DNA of 64,000 nucleotides, from positions 1 through 64,000 of the forward strand of contig NZ_JACLBZ010000035.1 in NCBI RefSeq assembly GCF_019748715.1, in the 5' to 3' direction. Position 1 is the first letter of the stretch. Every line of letters starts with the position of its first letter. The stretch comes from Sporosarcina aquimarina. GTDB taxonomy: Bacteria; Bacillota; Bacilli; Bacillales_A; Planococcaceae. Shown piece after piece: positions 1 through 8,460 of the stretch. A model generated the notes under the pieces. The model saw only the letters and a program-made list of their open reading frames with translations, was not told where the DNA came from and searched no databases. The position numbers and the translations under genes were made by a program.

Positions 1-11
1 GGGGTCGGCCG

Positions 12-65
12 TTGCCATGAGACAACTAGCGCTCTCTTTGCTAGTTGGCTCTTGGCGGGAGGCAA
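12..65. other. Structured element of unknown class at the left edge
   Basis: Positions 19-30 and 40-51 form an 11 of 12 base inverted repeat (GAGACAACTAGC with GCTAGTTGGCTC), and an outer pair (12-16 TTGCC with 61-65 GGCAA) encloses it. The flanking sequence to about 130 is G+C rich and has no coding support. I compared it from memory with SRP RNA, tmRNA, 6S, RNase P and common riboswitches and saw no match. It may be the end of a structured RNA or a dispersed repeat cut by the window edge. Confidence 0.3.
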
Positions 66-144
66 TCCCCCAGCGGCGCAGCGGTGTCAATGTACAAACC
101 CTGCACTTAGCTCGGTCACTTTAAAAAGTCGAGCAACGAAACGG

Positions 145-190
145 AAAAAGCCGCTACAGCAAGTCCGATGAATGACTTGCCGTAGCGGCT
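145..190 (-). terminator. Rho-independent terminator of the SEC-C/TPR gene
   Basis: A long stem (AGCCGCTAC at 149-157 with GTAGCGGCT at 182-190, continuing inward with GCAAGTC/GACTTGC) is followed on the minus strand by five T. It lies 9 bases beyond the stop of the gene at 199-2058. Confidence 0.85.
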
Positions 191-198
191 GAATTTAC

Positions 199-2058
199 TT
201 ACATCAAGTACCAAATATATTGTGCTTCATCCGGAGTGCCGGGTTTAAGGTCGGCGCTTCTTGGATAGTTTATTTTATCAGCTGACGTATGGATCAGCGC
301 ACCTACGTATGGGTTGGCTTGTTCAGCACGCTTGAATAGCTCTGCACTCTGTTCCGAATTCCCTTGAGATTTTTCCATCTCGATCAGCCACGCCAGATAT
401 AGATAAGCTGCGTCGCCTTCAGAAATTTCCGCGCCCGCTTTCAGGACTTGTTCGGCTTGTCCAATTTCATTCTGATAAATTAAGGATGAAATCGCCAGAT
501 AGCGTACACCTTGGTGATCGTAGAGATCAAGTGTCAATATACGTAAAAACAGTTCGCTCGACTCCATGTAACGTTCTCTATCATAAAGCCAGACACCGTA
601 GCTCAGTAAAGCACGCAAGTATGGACGGTTCGTCGCGAACGCCCAGGCGTCTTCGGCACGGTCATCAAATTGCTTTTCGCCAGAGAAAACGGCTTGCTTC
701 AAGAATTTCTCCTGCTCTTCATTGGAATCGGTCATTTGAGCTTGCAGCAATAATGCATCGACGTTCGTCGGGTCAGCACCATATGCTTGCTGCGCGAAAT
801 CGTAGCGCTGTTCGGCAGTCTCTGCGGCGTATGCCATATAGCAGAGCATCTGTGCTTCCTGCTGACGATTTTCCGGTTCGAACGGGTGCTGGATCGCTTC
901 TTGGATATGGGCTTGCGCTTCTTCCATCGTAGCGAATTCATGCTTTGTGGACAGCATATGTACATGCCAATTCGTCTGTTCAATCGGGCGTGGATCGGTG
1001 CCGACATAATAAGTCGCCGAAGTATTGCCTTCCTGCATCATCGTTTCCAATTCACCGATTTTCTCCAGCAAGACATCCGTATGTTTTCTAAATGAAGAGA
1101 CAGAAACTCCAAACAATTTTCCTACTTCTGCCTGCGTATACGTTTTTGCCATCATGCTTACCTCTATTGCGAGCTGAAATGCCGCCGCTGCAAGTACTTC
1201 GGGCTTACGGAATTTCGGTTGTTTTTCCGTAAAGTAATAGGCCATCAATGAAAGCAGCATCTCATAGGCGCCTGGATGTAATTCCTCATTCTCGAGCTTC
1301 GCATCCAGTACCTCGATCACTTCACGCTGCAACGGCGTGAAATTCTGCTCAACGACTTCCATCATTGTCTGTGCATCCAACTGACAGACGACTTCGTAAA
1401 TATCCATAAGATAGTTTTTGAAGAAATCAAAGCTGTTCTTTTCATCGCTGACCTCTGCAAGCTTCTGCACTTTCGTTATTAATTCTTCACTCATATGCTT
1501 ATTGACCGCAATCGCAGAAATTGGCATGACCCAGCGTTCGTCATTGCGCCATTCTTCCAGCACGATCGCCAAAACAGCCCGCACATCTTCCGGCTCTCCC
1601 GGTTCTCTTGCCAATAAATATTCACCGTCTCCAAGAATCTCTTTCATTCGGTAGACATGTTCGTCGGACGAAGTCACTTCAGCAAAAGTAATGAAGGCGT
1701 TTTGCCAACTTTTCAGTATAGTGCGCACTGCTTTGTTCTGCGTCCGATTCAGTGCCTTCACGATATGACGGCGCCAGAGGTCTTTTCGGACGATGAAGAA
1801 ATAATAATCACTGACGTTCGTCACCAACTCTTTTTCTTCCATCCACTCACCAAGGTGCTGGCCCCATTCCGCTAACAGGCCTTCCAGCTCTTGAACTTCT
1901 GCAGGTGACAAGGAAGTTTCATAGTAGTTGTTCAGAACAGTCTTCAATTCTTCTTGAATTTGATTCTTGCCCGGCCCATCGGTTCTGCCGCAGCAGTCCT
2001 GTACGATCTTTTCACTTCCGCACGGGCATTTCTCTTTATTTCCTATCACATCGAACAC
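199..2058 (-). CDS. SEC-C metal-binding, TPR-like protein
   Basis: A 619-residue cytosolic protein. A SEC-C zinc-binding motif sits at the N-terminus (CxC-x8-CC, residues 11-23), as in the SecA tail and many unrelated Bacillales proteins. The middle, about residues 302-328, reads like a helix-turn-helix (TQAEVGKLFGVSVSSFRKH). The last third (about 410-600) is Ala- and Tyr-rich helical sequence typical of tetratricopeptide repeats. The start is GTG at 2058 with AAAGG only two bases upstream; an in-frame GTG three codons later (2049) is possible. It is a single gene with its own terminator. The sequence does not reveal its function; protein-protein or nucleic-acid contact is likely from the domains. 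Confidence 0.8.
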   Translation of the reverse strand: MFDVIGNKEKCPCGSEKIVQDCCGRTDGPGKNQIQEELKTVLNNYYETSLSPAEVQELEGLLAEWGQHLGEWMEEKELVTNVSDYYFFIVRKDLWRRHIVKALNRTQNKAVRTILKSWQNAFITFAEVTSSDEHVYRMKEILGDGEYLLAREPGEPEDVRAVLAIVLEEWRNDERWVMPISAIAVNKHMSEELITKVQKLAEVSDEKNSFDFFKNYLMDIYEVVCQLDAQTMMEVVEQNFTPLQREVIEVLDAKLENEELHPGAYEMLLSLMAYYFTEKQPKFRKPEVLAAAAFQLAIEVSMMAKTYTQAEVGKLFGVSVSSFRKHTDVLLEKIGELETMMQEGNTSATYYVGTDPRPIEQTNWHVHMLSTKHEFATMEEAQAHIQEAIQHPFEPENRQQEAQMLCYMAYAAETAEQRYDFAQQAYGADPTNVDALLLQAQMTDSNEEQEKFLKQAVFSGEKQFDDRAEDAWAFATNRPYLRALLSYGVWLYDRERYMESSELFLRILTLDLYDHQGVRYLAISSLIYQNEIGQAEQVLKAGAEISEGDAAYLYLAWLIEMEKSQGNSEQSAELFKRAEQANPYVGALIHTSADKINYPRSADLKPGTPDEAQYIWYLM

Positions 2059-2082
2059 AACCTTTTCTTTTTACTATAACAT

Positions 2083-2126
2083 AAAAAAAAGAAGCCCCGC
2101 ATGCCCACGACATGCGAAACTCCTTC
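2083..2126 (-). terminator. Terminator of the DHA2 transporter gene
   Basis: An imperfect stem (CGCATG with CATGCG and outer GAAG with CTTC, 2091-2126) is followed on the minus strand by eight T (2083-2090). It directly follows the stop at 2129. Confidence 0.7.
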
Positions 2127-2128
2127 TT

Positions 2129-3631
2129 TTACTTCTTAAATTCTTCGACAGCATCTGCAGAAGGTTCAAATTTTGGCGGAACCACTCGTTTAATGAAAAG
2201 CGCCAATATTAAGGCCCCAAGCGTAATGAGGGTAGAGATGAAGAAGGCATGATTGACTCCGTCAAGCATCGCAGTTCGTTCAATCTCCCCTTTCATTGCT
2301 GAGATGTCAACACCGGAAGCCATCAATTCTTTCGCCTGATTGGTAGCCGACTGCTCCAAGCGATTAGTCATGATAGTCAGCAACAATGCTGAACCGATAG
2401 CACCCGATACTTGCTGCAATGTATTGTTCATCGCTGTTCCGTGCGGATTGGATTTCATTGGCAATGAATTCATACCGTTCGTCATAATTGGCATCATGAC
2501 CATCGACATGCCGAACATCCGGATCGTGTATAACATCATCAAATAGTAATATCCAGTATCAAGCTGCAGACGACTCAGGAAATAGGTCGTGACGACAGAT
2601 ATGGTTAAACCGGTATACGCAAGTGCACGCGGTCCGTACTTATCAAACAGCTTTCCTGTAATCGGCGACATGAGCCCCATAACCACCGCACCCGGCAACA
2701 TGAGCAAACCCGCATGAAATGGAGAGATTTCCCGGACTTTCTGCACATAAAGAGGCGTCAGAATCATCCCGGAGAACATCGCAATTGATAGAACGATGGA
2801 AACTGCGGATGCCAAGGCAAACATCGGATGCTTATAAATACGGAAATCCAACATCGGCTCTTCCATTTTCAGTTGCTTCACAACGAAAATGATAAGGGCG
2901 ATGGTTCCAATTGTGATCGTACCGTATACTTCAAGTGCTCCCCAGCCCTTATCGGCTGCAGAACTGAAGCCGTATAACAGACCCCCAAAACCGATACTTG
3001 AAAGCAAGAGTGACAAGAAGTCTAATTTGACATCACTATTCGGCGTAATGTTTTTCAATTTGAACACCGCAAGGACGATCGTCAAAATTGCGAACGGCAA
3101 GACAATTTCAAACAGTGTCCGCCATGAGTAGTTCTCCACAATCCATCCGGACAGCGTCGGCCCTATCGCTGGAGCCGTGAACATAACCAAACCGAACATG
3201 CCGAGTGCAGCTCCCCTTTTCTCGATCGGGAACGCTGTCAACATCACATTCATCAGTAAAGGCATCATCAAAGCAGATCCCGATGCCTGCACCATACGTG
3301 CCACGATCAGTAAGCCGAACGTAGGCGCGACGATTGCCAGAAAGGTCCCTAACGTAAAGAGTATCATCGCTGTGAGGAAGATTTTTTTATTCGTGAATTT
3401 CTGTATAAAAAACGCACTGGCTGGAATCATGATCCCATTGACCAGCATATAACCCGTCGTCAACCACTGTACATCGGATGGACGCACCGAAAATTCATCC
3501 ATGATGACAGGCAGAGCAATATTGAGCAATGTATTGTTCAATACGGCGACAAAAGCACCAATGAACAGTATGGCAATAACCCCATATGGAGGTTTTTCAT
3601 GCATTTTTTTAATATCTAATGATTCTTCCAT
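2129..3631 (-). CDS. DHA2-family multidrug efflux MFS transporter (EmrB/LmrB-like)
   Basis: A 500-residue integral membrane protein of the major facilitator superfamily, drug:H+ antiporter-2 type, with about 14 hydrophobic segments. Family signatures are visible: TGYMLVNGIMIPASAF near residue 60, RMVQASGSALMMPL near 110 and the motif C-like stretch TAPAIGPTLSGWIVENYSWR near 155. The start is ATG with TTAGGAGG eight bases upstream. It is divergent from a TetR regulator (3807) with about 175 bases between them, the classic arrangement of a regulator-exporter pair, so substrate-induced derepression is likely. The drug or substrate cannot be told from sequence. Confidence 0.9.
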   Translation of the reverse strand: MEESLDIKKMHEKPPYGVIAILFIGAFVAVLNNTLLNIALPVIMDEFSVRPSDVQWLTTGYMLVNGIMIPASAFFIQKFTNKKIFLTAMILFTLGTFLAIVAPTFGLLIVARMVQASGSALMMPLLMNVMLTAFPIEKRGAALGMFGLVMFTAPAIGPTLSGWIVENYSWRTLFEIVLPFAILTIVLAVFKLKNITPNSDVKLDFLSLLLSSIGFGGLLYGFSSAADKGWGALEVYGTITIGTIALIIFVVKQLKMEEPMLDFRIYKHPMFALASAVSIVLSIAMFSGMILTPLYVQKVREISPFHAGLLMLPGAVVMGLMSPITGKLFDKYGPRALAYTGLTISVVTTYFLSRLQLDTGYYYLMMLYTIRMFGMSMVMMPIMTNGMNSLPMKSNPHGTAMNNTLQQVSGAIGSALLLTIMTNRLEQSATNQAKELMASGVDISAMKGEIERTAMLDGVNHAFFISTLITLGALILALFIKRVVPPKFEPSADAVEEFKK

Positions 3632-3673
3632 AGTATCCTCCTAAACTTCATAAAAATTATATCAAGGATTCAT

Positions 3674-3700
3674 TTTATACCGATAGTCCATTTATTTCAA
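3674..3700 (-). promoter_or_regulatory. Possible promoter of the exporter gene
   Basis: On the minus strand TTGAAA and TATAAA are separated by 15 bases, about 45 bases before the exporter start. The spacer is shorter than ideal, so this is tentative. Confidence 0.3.
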
Positions 3701-3753
3701 CTAAAAAAATTGAAAGTCTAAAAAAGTTGATAACAAAGGGTTTATTGTTTACT

Positions 3754-3778
3754 ATACTAGTTGTACCCAAAGTATAAT
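3754..3778 (+). promoter_or_regulatory. Candidate TetR operator overlapping a -10 box
   Basis: An interrupted palindrome of 22 bases (ATACT...GTAC...AGTAT, 3754-3775) overlaps a perfect TATAAT (3773-3778) about 30 bases before the tetR-type gene. Its place between the divergent regulator and exporter suggests an autoregulatory operator. The -35 is weak. Confidence 0.4.
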
Positions 3779-3806
3779 TCAAGTTAAAAGACATAGGTGA
3801 TTAAGA

Positions 3807-4691
3807 GTGAATGATCGAAAAAAACATGTACTGCAAACTGCTAAACAACTGTTTACAGAGAAAGGTTTTCAATCTACATCCATTCAGGACATATTGGATG
3901 AAGCCTCTATTTCAAAAGGGACTTTCTATAACTATTTCTCTTCGAAAAATGAATGTTTGATGGCTATTTTGAGAGATGCGTACCACCTATCCTATTTACG
4001 GAGGAATGAACTCGCCATCGGGAAAGACTTGACCGATCCCCAGCTTTTATCCGATCAGATCCAAATTCGCCTGACGATGAATCGGGAGCAGAATTTGCTT
4101 CCTTTATTTGAAACGATTGTCCATTCGCCTGATGATGAACTGCGGCAGTTCGTCAAACAGATGCACTTCAGGGAATTGGCTTGGATCGCTAAGCGTTTGG
4201 TGAATATATATGGAGAAGAAGTGAAGCCTTATTCGTACGATTGTGCTTCTTTATTTTTTGGCTGCGTGCAACATTCGCTGCATATCTGGAAGGGTTCAAC
4301 TACTGAACACCTAGATACGAAACAGCTAGTGGATTATGTCATGCAACGCATGGAAGCCATCGTTCCAGATGTCGTTAAAAAGAATGCGCATTTTTTGCCG
4401 CAAGATCTAGTGGAGAGGATTCTGGCGCATGCGGAATTTCATCCGATGACGCAAGAAGTGCTCGTCGGGGAACTGCGGGATTTCATCGGACAACTGCCCG
4501 CCGACGAAAATACCGGAAAGCTCTATGCACAGTTTCTTTTTGAAGAAATGACGAGTGAATCCCCCCGGATGTATTTGCTAGAATCGGTCGTACGCTCTTT
4601 CCGCCAGGCCTACGAAGGCACCGACCTGCAACATCGTACAATTGAGCTATCCGCTGCGATATGGTTGTTTATTGATAAAACGGATGGATAA
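3807..4691 (+). CDS. TetR/AcrR-family transcriptional regulator
   Basis: A 294-residue regulator. The N-terminal TetR DNA-binding helix-turn-helix is plain (residues 5-50: AKQLFTEKGFQSTSIQDI then ISKGTFYNYFSSKNE). The C-terminal 240 residues are the ligand/dimer part and are longer than the usual 140-150, which suggests an extended effector domain. The start is GTG with AGGTGA six bases upstream. It probably represses the divergent DHA2 exporter (2129-3631) and itself. The ligand is unknown. Confidence 0.88.
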   Translation: MNDRKKHVLQTAKQLFTEKGFQSTSIQDILDEASISKGTFYNYFSSKNECLMAILRDAYHLSYLRRNELAIGKDLTDPQLLSDQIQIRLTMNREQNLLPLFETIVHSPDDELRQFVKQMHFRELAWIAKRLVNIYGEEVKPYSYDCASLFFGCVQHSLHIWKGSTTEHLDTKQLVDYVMQRMEAIVPDVVKKNAHFLPQDLVERILAHAEFHPMTQEVLVGELRDFIGQLPADENTGKLYAQFLFEEMTSESPRMYLLESVVRSFRQAYEGTDLQHRTIELSAAIWLFIDKTDG

Positions 4692-4694
4692 AAA

Positions 4695-4724
4695 GCGCGG
4701 ATAATCCTAATGGATTATCCGCGC
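4695..4724. terminator. Bidirectional terminator between tetR and the dehydrogenase
   Basis: A 13-base perfect stem (GCGCGGATAATCC) with a four-base loop lies between two convergent genes. On the minus strand it is followed by TTTTT; on the plus strand by TTCTTC, so it works best for the minus-strand gene. Confidence 0.85.
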
Positions 4725-4741
4725 TTCTTCATGTAGTTAAC

Positions 4742-5704
4742 TTAAGTTACTCGATTGTTCGGTTCTTCGCCTTTGGCCCATGCCTGCAGTGCTTGTTCAT
4801 TGAGTTTCATCATCGCCAAACGTGTTTGGACAGTCGCACTTCCGATATGCGGCAGCACCGTCACATTCGGAAGCGTCAGCAATGGATGATCTAGGGGGAC
4901 AGGTTCCGTCTCGAAGACATCCAATCCGGCTGCATGGATTTTTTTCGTATGCAACGCTTGGAACAATGCCTCTTCATCGACGATCCCGCCACGTGCGACG
5001 TTGATCAGAATCGCTGTCTCTTTCATTTGAGCCAGTTCTTTTGCTCCAATCAACCCTTTCGTCTCCTCGCTGTACGGCACTAAGATGAGCACGAAATCAG
5101 ATTGTGCAAGCAACTCGGGAAGCTCGGCGTACTGACAGCCGTACATTTCTTCCGTCTCCTGTTTCCTGCTGCGGTTATGGTACAGCACTTTCATATCGAA
5201 ACCTTTCGCACGGCGCATGACTGCTTCACCGATCCGTCCCATGCCGATGATGCCAAGCGTCGAACCGTAGATATCCACACCTGTAAAACCAAGCGGCTCC
5301 CATGATGTCCATCTGCCTTCACGCAATGCATTTTCCGCCCCGATCAGATCGCGAGCGGTTGCCATCAATAAAGCAAATGCCAAATCCGCAGTTGTTTCCG
5401 TTAGAACATCCGGTGTATTCGTCACGATAATACCTCGCGCTTTAGCCGCTTCCACGTCAATATTATTGTAGCCGACTGCCATGTTCACAATGATTTTTAG
5501 ATGTGAAGCAGCCTCCAGCACTTCTTCATTAATTTGATCGGAAATAACTGTCCATAACGCATTTGCGGTCGCGATTTTTTGCAACAGCACATCGCGTGGC
5601 ACCGCCTCACTCGTGGATTGCCACATCTCCACTTCGTATAACTCACGAAGCGGTGCGATGAGTTCTTCCGGCATTTCACGACAAATATACAATGTAGGTT
5701 TCAT
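4742..5704 (-). CDS. D-2-hydroxyacid dehydrogenase (glyoxylate/hydroxypyruvate reductase-like)
   Basis: A 320-residue NAD(P)-dependent D-isomer 2-hydroxyacid dehydrogenase. The Rossmann motif GMGRIG lies near residue 153. The catalytic trio is visible: Arg in NVARGGIVDEEAL, Glu in FETEPVPLDHPL and His in LPHIGSAT. The start chosen is ATG at 5704 because AAGGAG lies eight bases upstream; the in-frame ATG at 5725 would overlap the end of moaA and lacks a ribosome binding site. It follows moaA by 13 bases and may be cotranscribed with the Moco genes, though no functional link is evident. The family reduces glyoxylate, hydroxypyruvate or related keto acids. Confidence 0.85.
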   Translation of the reverse strand: MKPTLYICREMPEELIAPLRELYEVEMWQSTSEAVPRDVLLQKIATANALWTVISDQINEEVLEAASHLKIIVNMAVGYNNIDVEAAKARGIIVTNTPDVLTETTADLAFALLMATARDLIGAENALREGRWTSWEPLGFTGVDIYGSTLGIIGMGRIGEAVMRRAKGFDMKVLYHNRSRKQETEEMYGCQYAELPELLAQSDFVLILVPYSEETKGLIGAKELAQMKETAILINVARGGIVDEEALFQALHTKKIHAAGLDVFETEPVPLDHPLLTLPNVTVLPHIGSATVQTRLAMMKLNEQALQAWAKGEEPNNRVT

Positions 5705-5717
5705 AGAAATCGCTCCT

Positions 5718-6728
5718 TCAGCCACCGATATAGTTCATATCAATTTTCTTGCGGTTTTTCACGGTCTGCTCTGATCGTTCGTCCGAATATCGATCAGTTC
5801 TCCGTCTCCAAACCGCTGCAATTTCATCCAGCAACTCCTGATCCGTCTTGCCTGAGCGAATCAACTTTCGAATGTCAAAGCCTTCAGATGCGAATAAACA
5901 CGTATACAACTTACCTTCTGAAGACAGGCGCGAACGCGTACAAGTTGAACAAAATGATTCGGAAACCGACGTGATGAAGCCGACTTCCGCTCCTGTATCC
6001 GTGTAGCGATAGCGTTTCGCCACCTCGCCGTAATACTCTTCTTCCGCAGGCTCCATGTCATAAACCGCGGCAAGCATCTCATAGATTTCCTTTTTAGTGA
6101 CCACTTTACCGAAACTCCAGCCATTGTCATTGCCGACATCCATAAACTCAATATAGCGTAATGTGATCCCCATATTCTTGAAATACGATGCCATCGGGAG
6201 AATTTGGCTTTCATTGACTCCCTTTTGGACGACCATATTCACTTTGATCGTAAAGCCGATGTCTTGTGCCTTTTTAATATTTTTGAGAATGAGATCCGGT
6301 GAAATGCCACGGCCATTGATCTGACCAAACAGTTCTGCGTCGAGGGCATCCAAGCTAATGTTCAAGCGCCGCAAGCCTACATCGTATAGGGGCTGCGCAT
6401 ACTGCCCGAGCAATACCGCATTCGTCGTCAACCCGATGTCTTCAATTCCTTTGATGTCATGCAGCTTTCGGATCAATTCAGGTAAATTACGGCGCATCAA
6501 AGGTTCACCGCCGGTCAGCCGGAGTTTTTTTACGCCCAGCTCAGCAAAGATCCTTGCCAGACGTTCCAACTCTTCAAATGACAGCAACTCATCCTTCGCT
6601 AAAAACAGAAAATCGTCACCGAAGATTTCTTTCGGCATGCAATACGTACAGCGGAAATTACAGCGATCCGTCACTGAAATCCGCAAATCCCTGATTGGTC
6701 TTCCGAGCTGATCTACGATGGCATCCAT
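5718..6728 (-). CDS. moaA: GTP 3',8-cyclase MoaA
   Basis: A radical SAM enzyme that makes 3',8-cyclo-GTP, the first step of molybdenum cofactor synthesis. The N-terminal CxxxCxxC cluster motif (CNFRCTYC, near residue 24), the TGGEPL motif and the C-terminal second [4Fe-4S] site (CSTC, then a Cys 13 residues later in LYTCLF) are all present. The protein ends in the Gly-Gly tail (NYIGG) needed for activity. The start is ATG at 6728 with AAGGAG nine bases upstream; an ATG at 6737 directly abuts the Shine-Dalgarno and is unlikely. It lies five bases after mobA in the Moco gene run. Confidence 0.95.
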   Translation of the reverse strand: MDAIVDQLGRPIRDLRISVTDRCNFRCTYCMPKEIFGDDFLFLAKDELLSFEELERLARIFAELGVKKLRLTGGEPLMRRNLPELIRKLHDIKGIEDIGLTTNAVLLGQYAQPLYDVGLRRLNISLDALDAELFGQINGRGISPDLILKNIKKAQDIGFTIKVNMVVQKGVNESQILPMASYFKNMGITLRYIEFMDVGNDNGWSFGKVVTKKEIYEMLAAVYDMEPAEEEYYGEVAKRYRYTDTGAEVGFITSVSESFCSTCTRSRLSSEGKLYTCLFASEGFDIRKLIRSGKTDQELLDEIAAVWRRRTDRYSDERSEQTVKNRKKIDMNYIGG

Positions 6729-6733
6729 CTTCC

Positions 6734-7306
6734 TCATCTCCTTTCTATTTCACATGGCGTATTAACATTTTTAAACACGAGTTTTGGTGAATCCGTCAGC
6801 GAACTTCCTTCAATCCATCGCCCGTTAAGCTGCGCCTGAACATGCATAACGCGACGATTATCCTCTATTAATGCCCGACGGATCATCGGTTTCGCAGAGG
6901 CTTGCCAAATCGAAACAAGCGGATGGCGTTTCCCTTCCACCGTCACTGCCGAAACGTCTCCAGAATGCTCGTCCACTAAACGCGCGATTACGCGTTGTTG
7001 TATGAACGGCATATCACACGGCAAAACAATATAATGATCGGCTTTGACTGCTTCCATGCCAGACAATATTCCCGCCAACGGTCCCATCCCAGAAAATTGT
7101 ACGAGATCGGTTGTGACGCAAAGATCTTTCGGAAATTTATCGACAAACTCAGTACGCGTAGCGACAATAATTTCTTCACAAAAAGGGTTCAATGCCTGTA
7201 ATGAATAGTGATAAAATGGAGCCCCTTTATATTCCGCAAATGCCTTTGGGGAACCGAATCGGCGTGACTGTCCGCCTGCCAATAAAATCCCGGCCGTCCG
7301 CTTCAT
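6734..7306 (-). CDS. mobA: Molybdenum cofactor guanylyltransferase MobA
   Basis: A 190-residue nucleotidyltransferase that attaches GMP to molybdopterin, giving the guanine dinucleotide form used by NarG. The N-terminal signature [11 protein letters not shown] is followed by a lysine in [10 protein letters not shown], and PCDMPF is present near residue 95. The ATG at 7306 overlaps the moaD stop (ATGA), so the two are translationally coupled; an upstream in-frame start inside moaD is not favoured. Confidence 0.93.
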   Translation of the reverse strand: MKRTAGILLAGGQSRRFGSPKAFAEYKGAPFYHYSLQALNPFCEEIIVATRTEFVDKFPKDLCVTTDLVQFSGMGPLAGILSGMEAVKADHYIVLPCDMPFIQQRVIARLVDEHSGDVSAVTVEGKRHPLVSIWQASAKPMIRRALIEDNRRVMHVQAQLNGRWIEGSSLTDSPKLVFKNVNTPCEIERR

Positions 7307-7536
7307 CCACCACTCACCGGCGGAATGAATGCACACACATCGCCCGCTTGAATCACGTCTTCTTTCCGGGCATATTCTTCATTTACCGCCACATGAATCG
7401 TGTCTTTTCCAAAACCTGGATACGTCGTTTCCGCCCAATCCAATAATTCTTCCACTGTCAAAGGAGCACGATCCAATGATTCCTCTCCTTTACCCGTCAA
7501 CTCTCGCAGCCTTGCAAAGTAATGAACTGTAATCAT
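7303..7536 (-). CDS. moaD: Molybdopterin synthase sulfur carrier subunit MoaD
   Basis: A 77-residue ubiquitin-fold protein ending in the required Gly-Gly (PPVSGG) that is adenylated by MoeB and then thiocarboxylated. The N-terminus MITVHYFARLRELTG is typical. The ATG at 7536 has GGGAGCAGG upstream and starts three bases after the moaE stop. It partners MoaE (7539-7979) as the small subunit of molybdopterin synthase. Confidence 0.95.
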   Translation of the reverse strand: MITVHYFARLRELTGKGEESLDRAPLTVEELLDWAETTYPGFGKDTIHVAVNEEYARKEDVIQAGDVCAFIPPVSGG

Positions 7537-7538
7537 TG

Positions 7539-7979
7539 TTACCTGCTCCCTTTCTCTGGATATTTCTTTTGTGCACCGATCCACTCTTCGCCATCTTCCC
7601 AGATTTCCTTCTTCCAAATGGGCACAACTTCCTTGATTCGCTCGATCGCGTATTCATTCGCTTCATACGCAGCCTTTCTATGAGGTGATGAAACTGCGAT
7701 CACGACGGCAATATCCGATATTTTCAGTTCGCCGATCCGATGCGCCATCGCCACTCGAACGCCCGGCCACTTCTCTTCCATCTCCTCACCGATTTCCGCG
7801 AGTTTCTTTTCCGCCATCGGAATATATGCTTCATACGCGAGATATAATGTACGAACGCCATGCGTCCATTCGCGCACATGCCCTGTGAAGACAGTCACTG
7901 CGCCAGCTGCTGGATGCAAGACGAACTCGCTGTATTTCTGCGGATCGATTGGTGTATCCACTAGTTCAAATTGTTTCAT
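7539..7979 (-). CDS. moaE: Molybdopterin synthase catalytic subunit MoaE
   Basis: A 146-residue large subunit of molybdopterin synthase, converting cyclic pyranopterin phosphate to molybdopterin. Family motifs are clear: FTGHVRE near residue 32, HRIGELKISD near 82, AVSSPHRKAA near 96 and PIWKKEIW near 121, the last holding the conserved lysines of the active site. GGAGG lies nine bases before the ATG. It overlaps the 3' end of mobB by 14 bases. Confidence 0.95.
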   Translation of the reverse strand: MKQFELVDTPIDPQKYSEFVLHPAAGAVTVFTGHVREWTHGVRTLYLAYEAYIPMAEKKLAEIGEEMEEKWPGVRVAMAHRIGELKISDIAVVIAVSSPHRKAAYEANEYAIERIKEVVPIWKKEIWEDGEEWIGAQKKYPEKGSR

Positions 7980-8460
7980 CTGTCATCGCCTCCTGAACCC
8001 ATTCTTGCAGCCAGTTATCCAGTGCCATCTTGTCTGCGAAGATTTCCTCTGTGTTCACTACTTTGATGATTCCAGAGAGTGATTTCAACTCCGCCCAATC
8101 TTTTTCATGACGAATGAGCACCACTTTATCTCCGGCTTCCTTCTTATAGCCTTCTATCAGCAAAACATCCGGTTCCGCGGAAGCTGCCAGTGCCTTAAGC
8201 TCTTGAAATGAATGTTCTTTCTGTTGAATCAATTGTATCATACCCCCACCCGCCACTACGGTCGAGATGGCTCCTGCTTTCAGAAATTGTACCGTATCGG
8301 TATGATTGGGAGGCAGCTCAGGCGCGCCTCCGTGTCCATGATGCTTCAATACGGCGACCTTCATCCCAAGACGCTGAAGCACGGTAATCCAATGGGAGAC
8401 CAACGTCGTTTTGCCGCTGTTCTTGTAGCCTACGACATGCAGTGTTTTCACAGTTCCCAT
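7966..8460 (-). CDS. mobB: Molybdopterin-guanine dinucleotide biosynthesis adaptor MobB
   Basis: A 164-residue P-loop GTPase-like protein with Walker A GYKNSGKTT (about residues 11-19) and the following KHHGHG segment typical of MobB. MobB aids MobA in forming the guanine dinucleotide. It overlaps moeA upstream by 13 bases and moaE downstream by 14, indicating one operon. The ATG at 8460 is used here; an in-frame GTG at 8451 is an alternative start. Confidence 0.92.
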   Translation of the reverse strand: MGTVKTLHVVGYKNSGKTTLVSHWITVLQRLGMKVAVLKHHGHGGAPELPPNHTDTVQFLKAGAISTVVAGGGMIQLIQQKEHSFQELKALAASAEPDVLLIEGYKKEAGDKVVLIRHEKDWAELKSLSGIIKVVNTEEIFADKMALDNWLQEWVQEAMTDETI

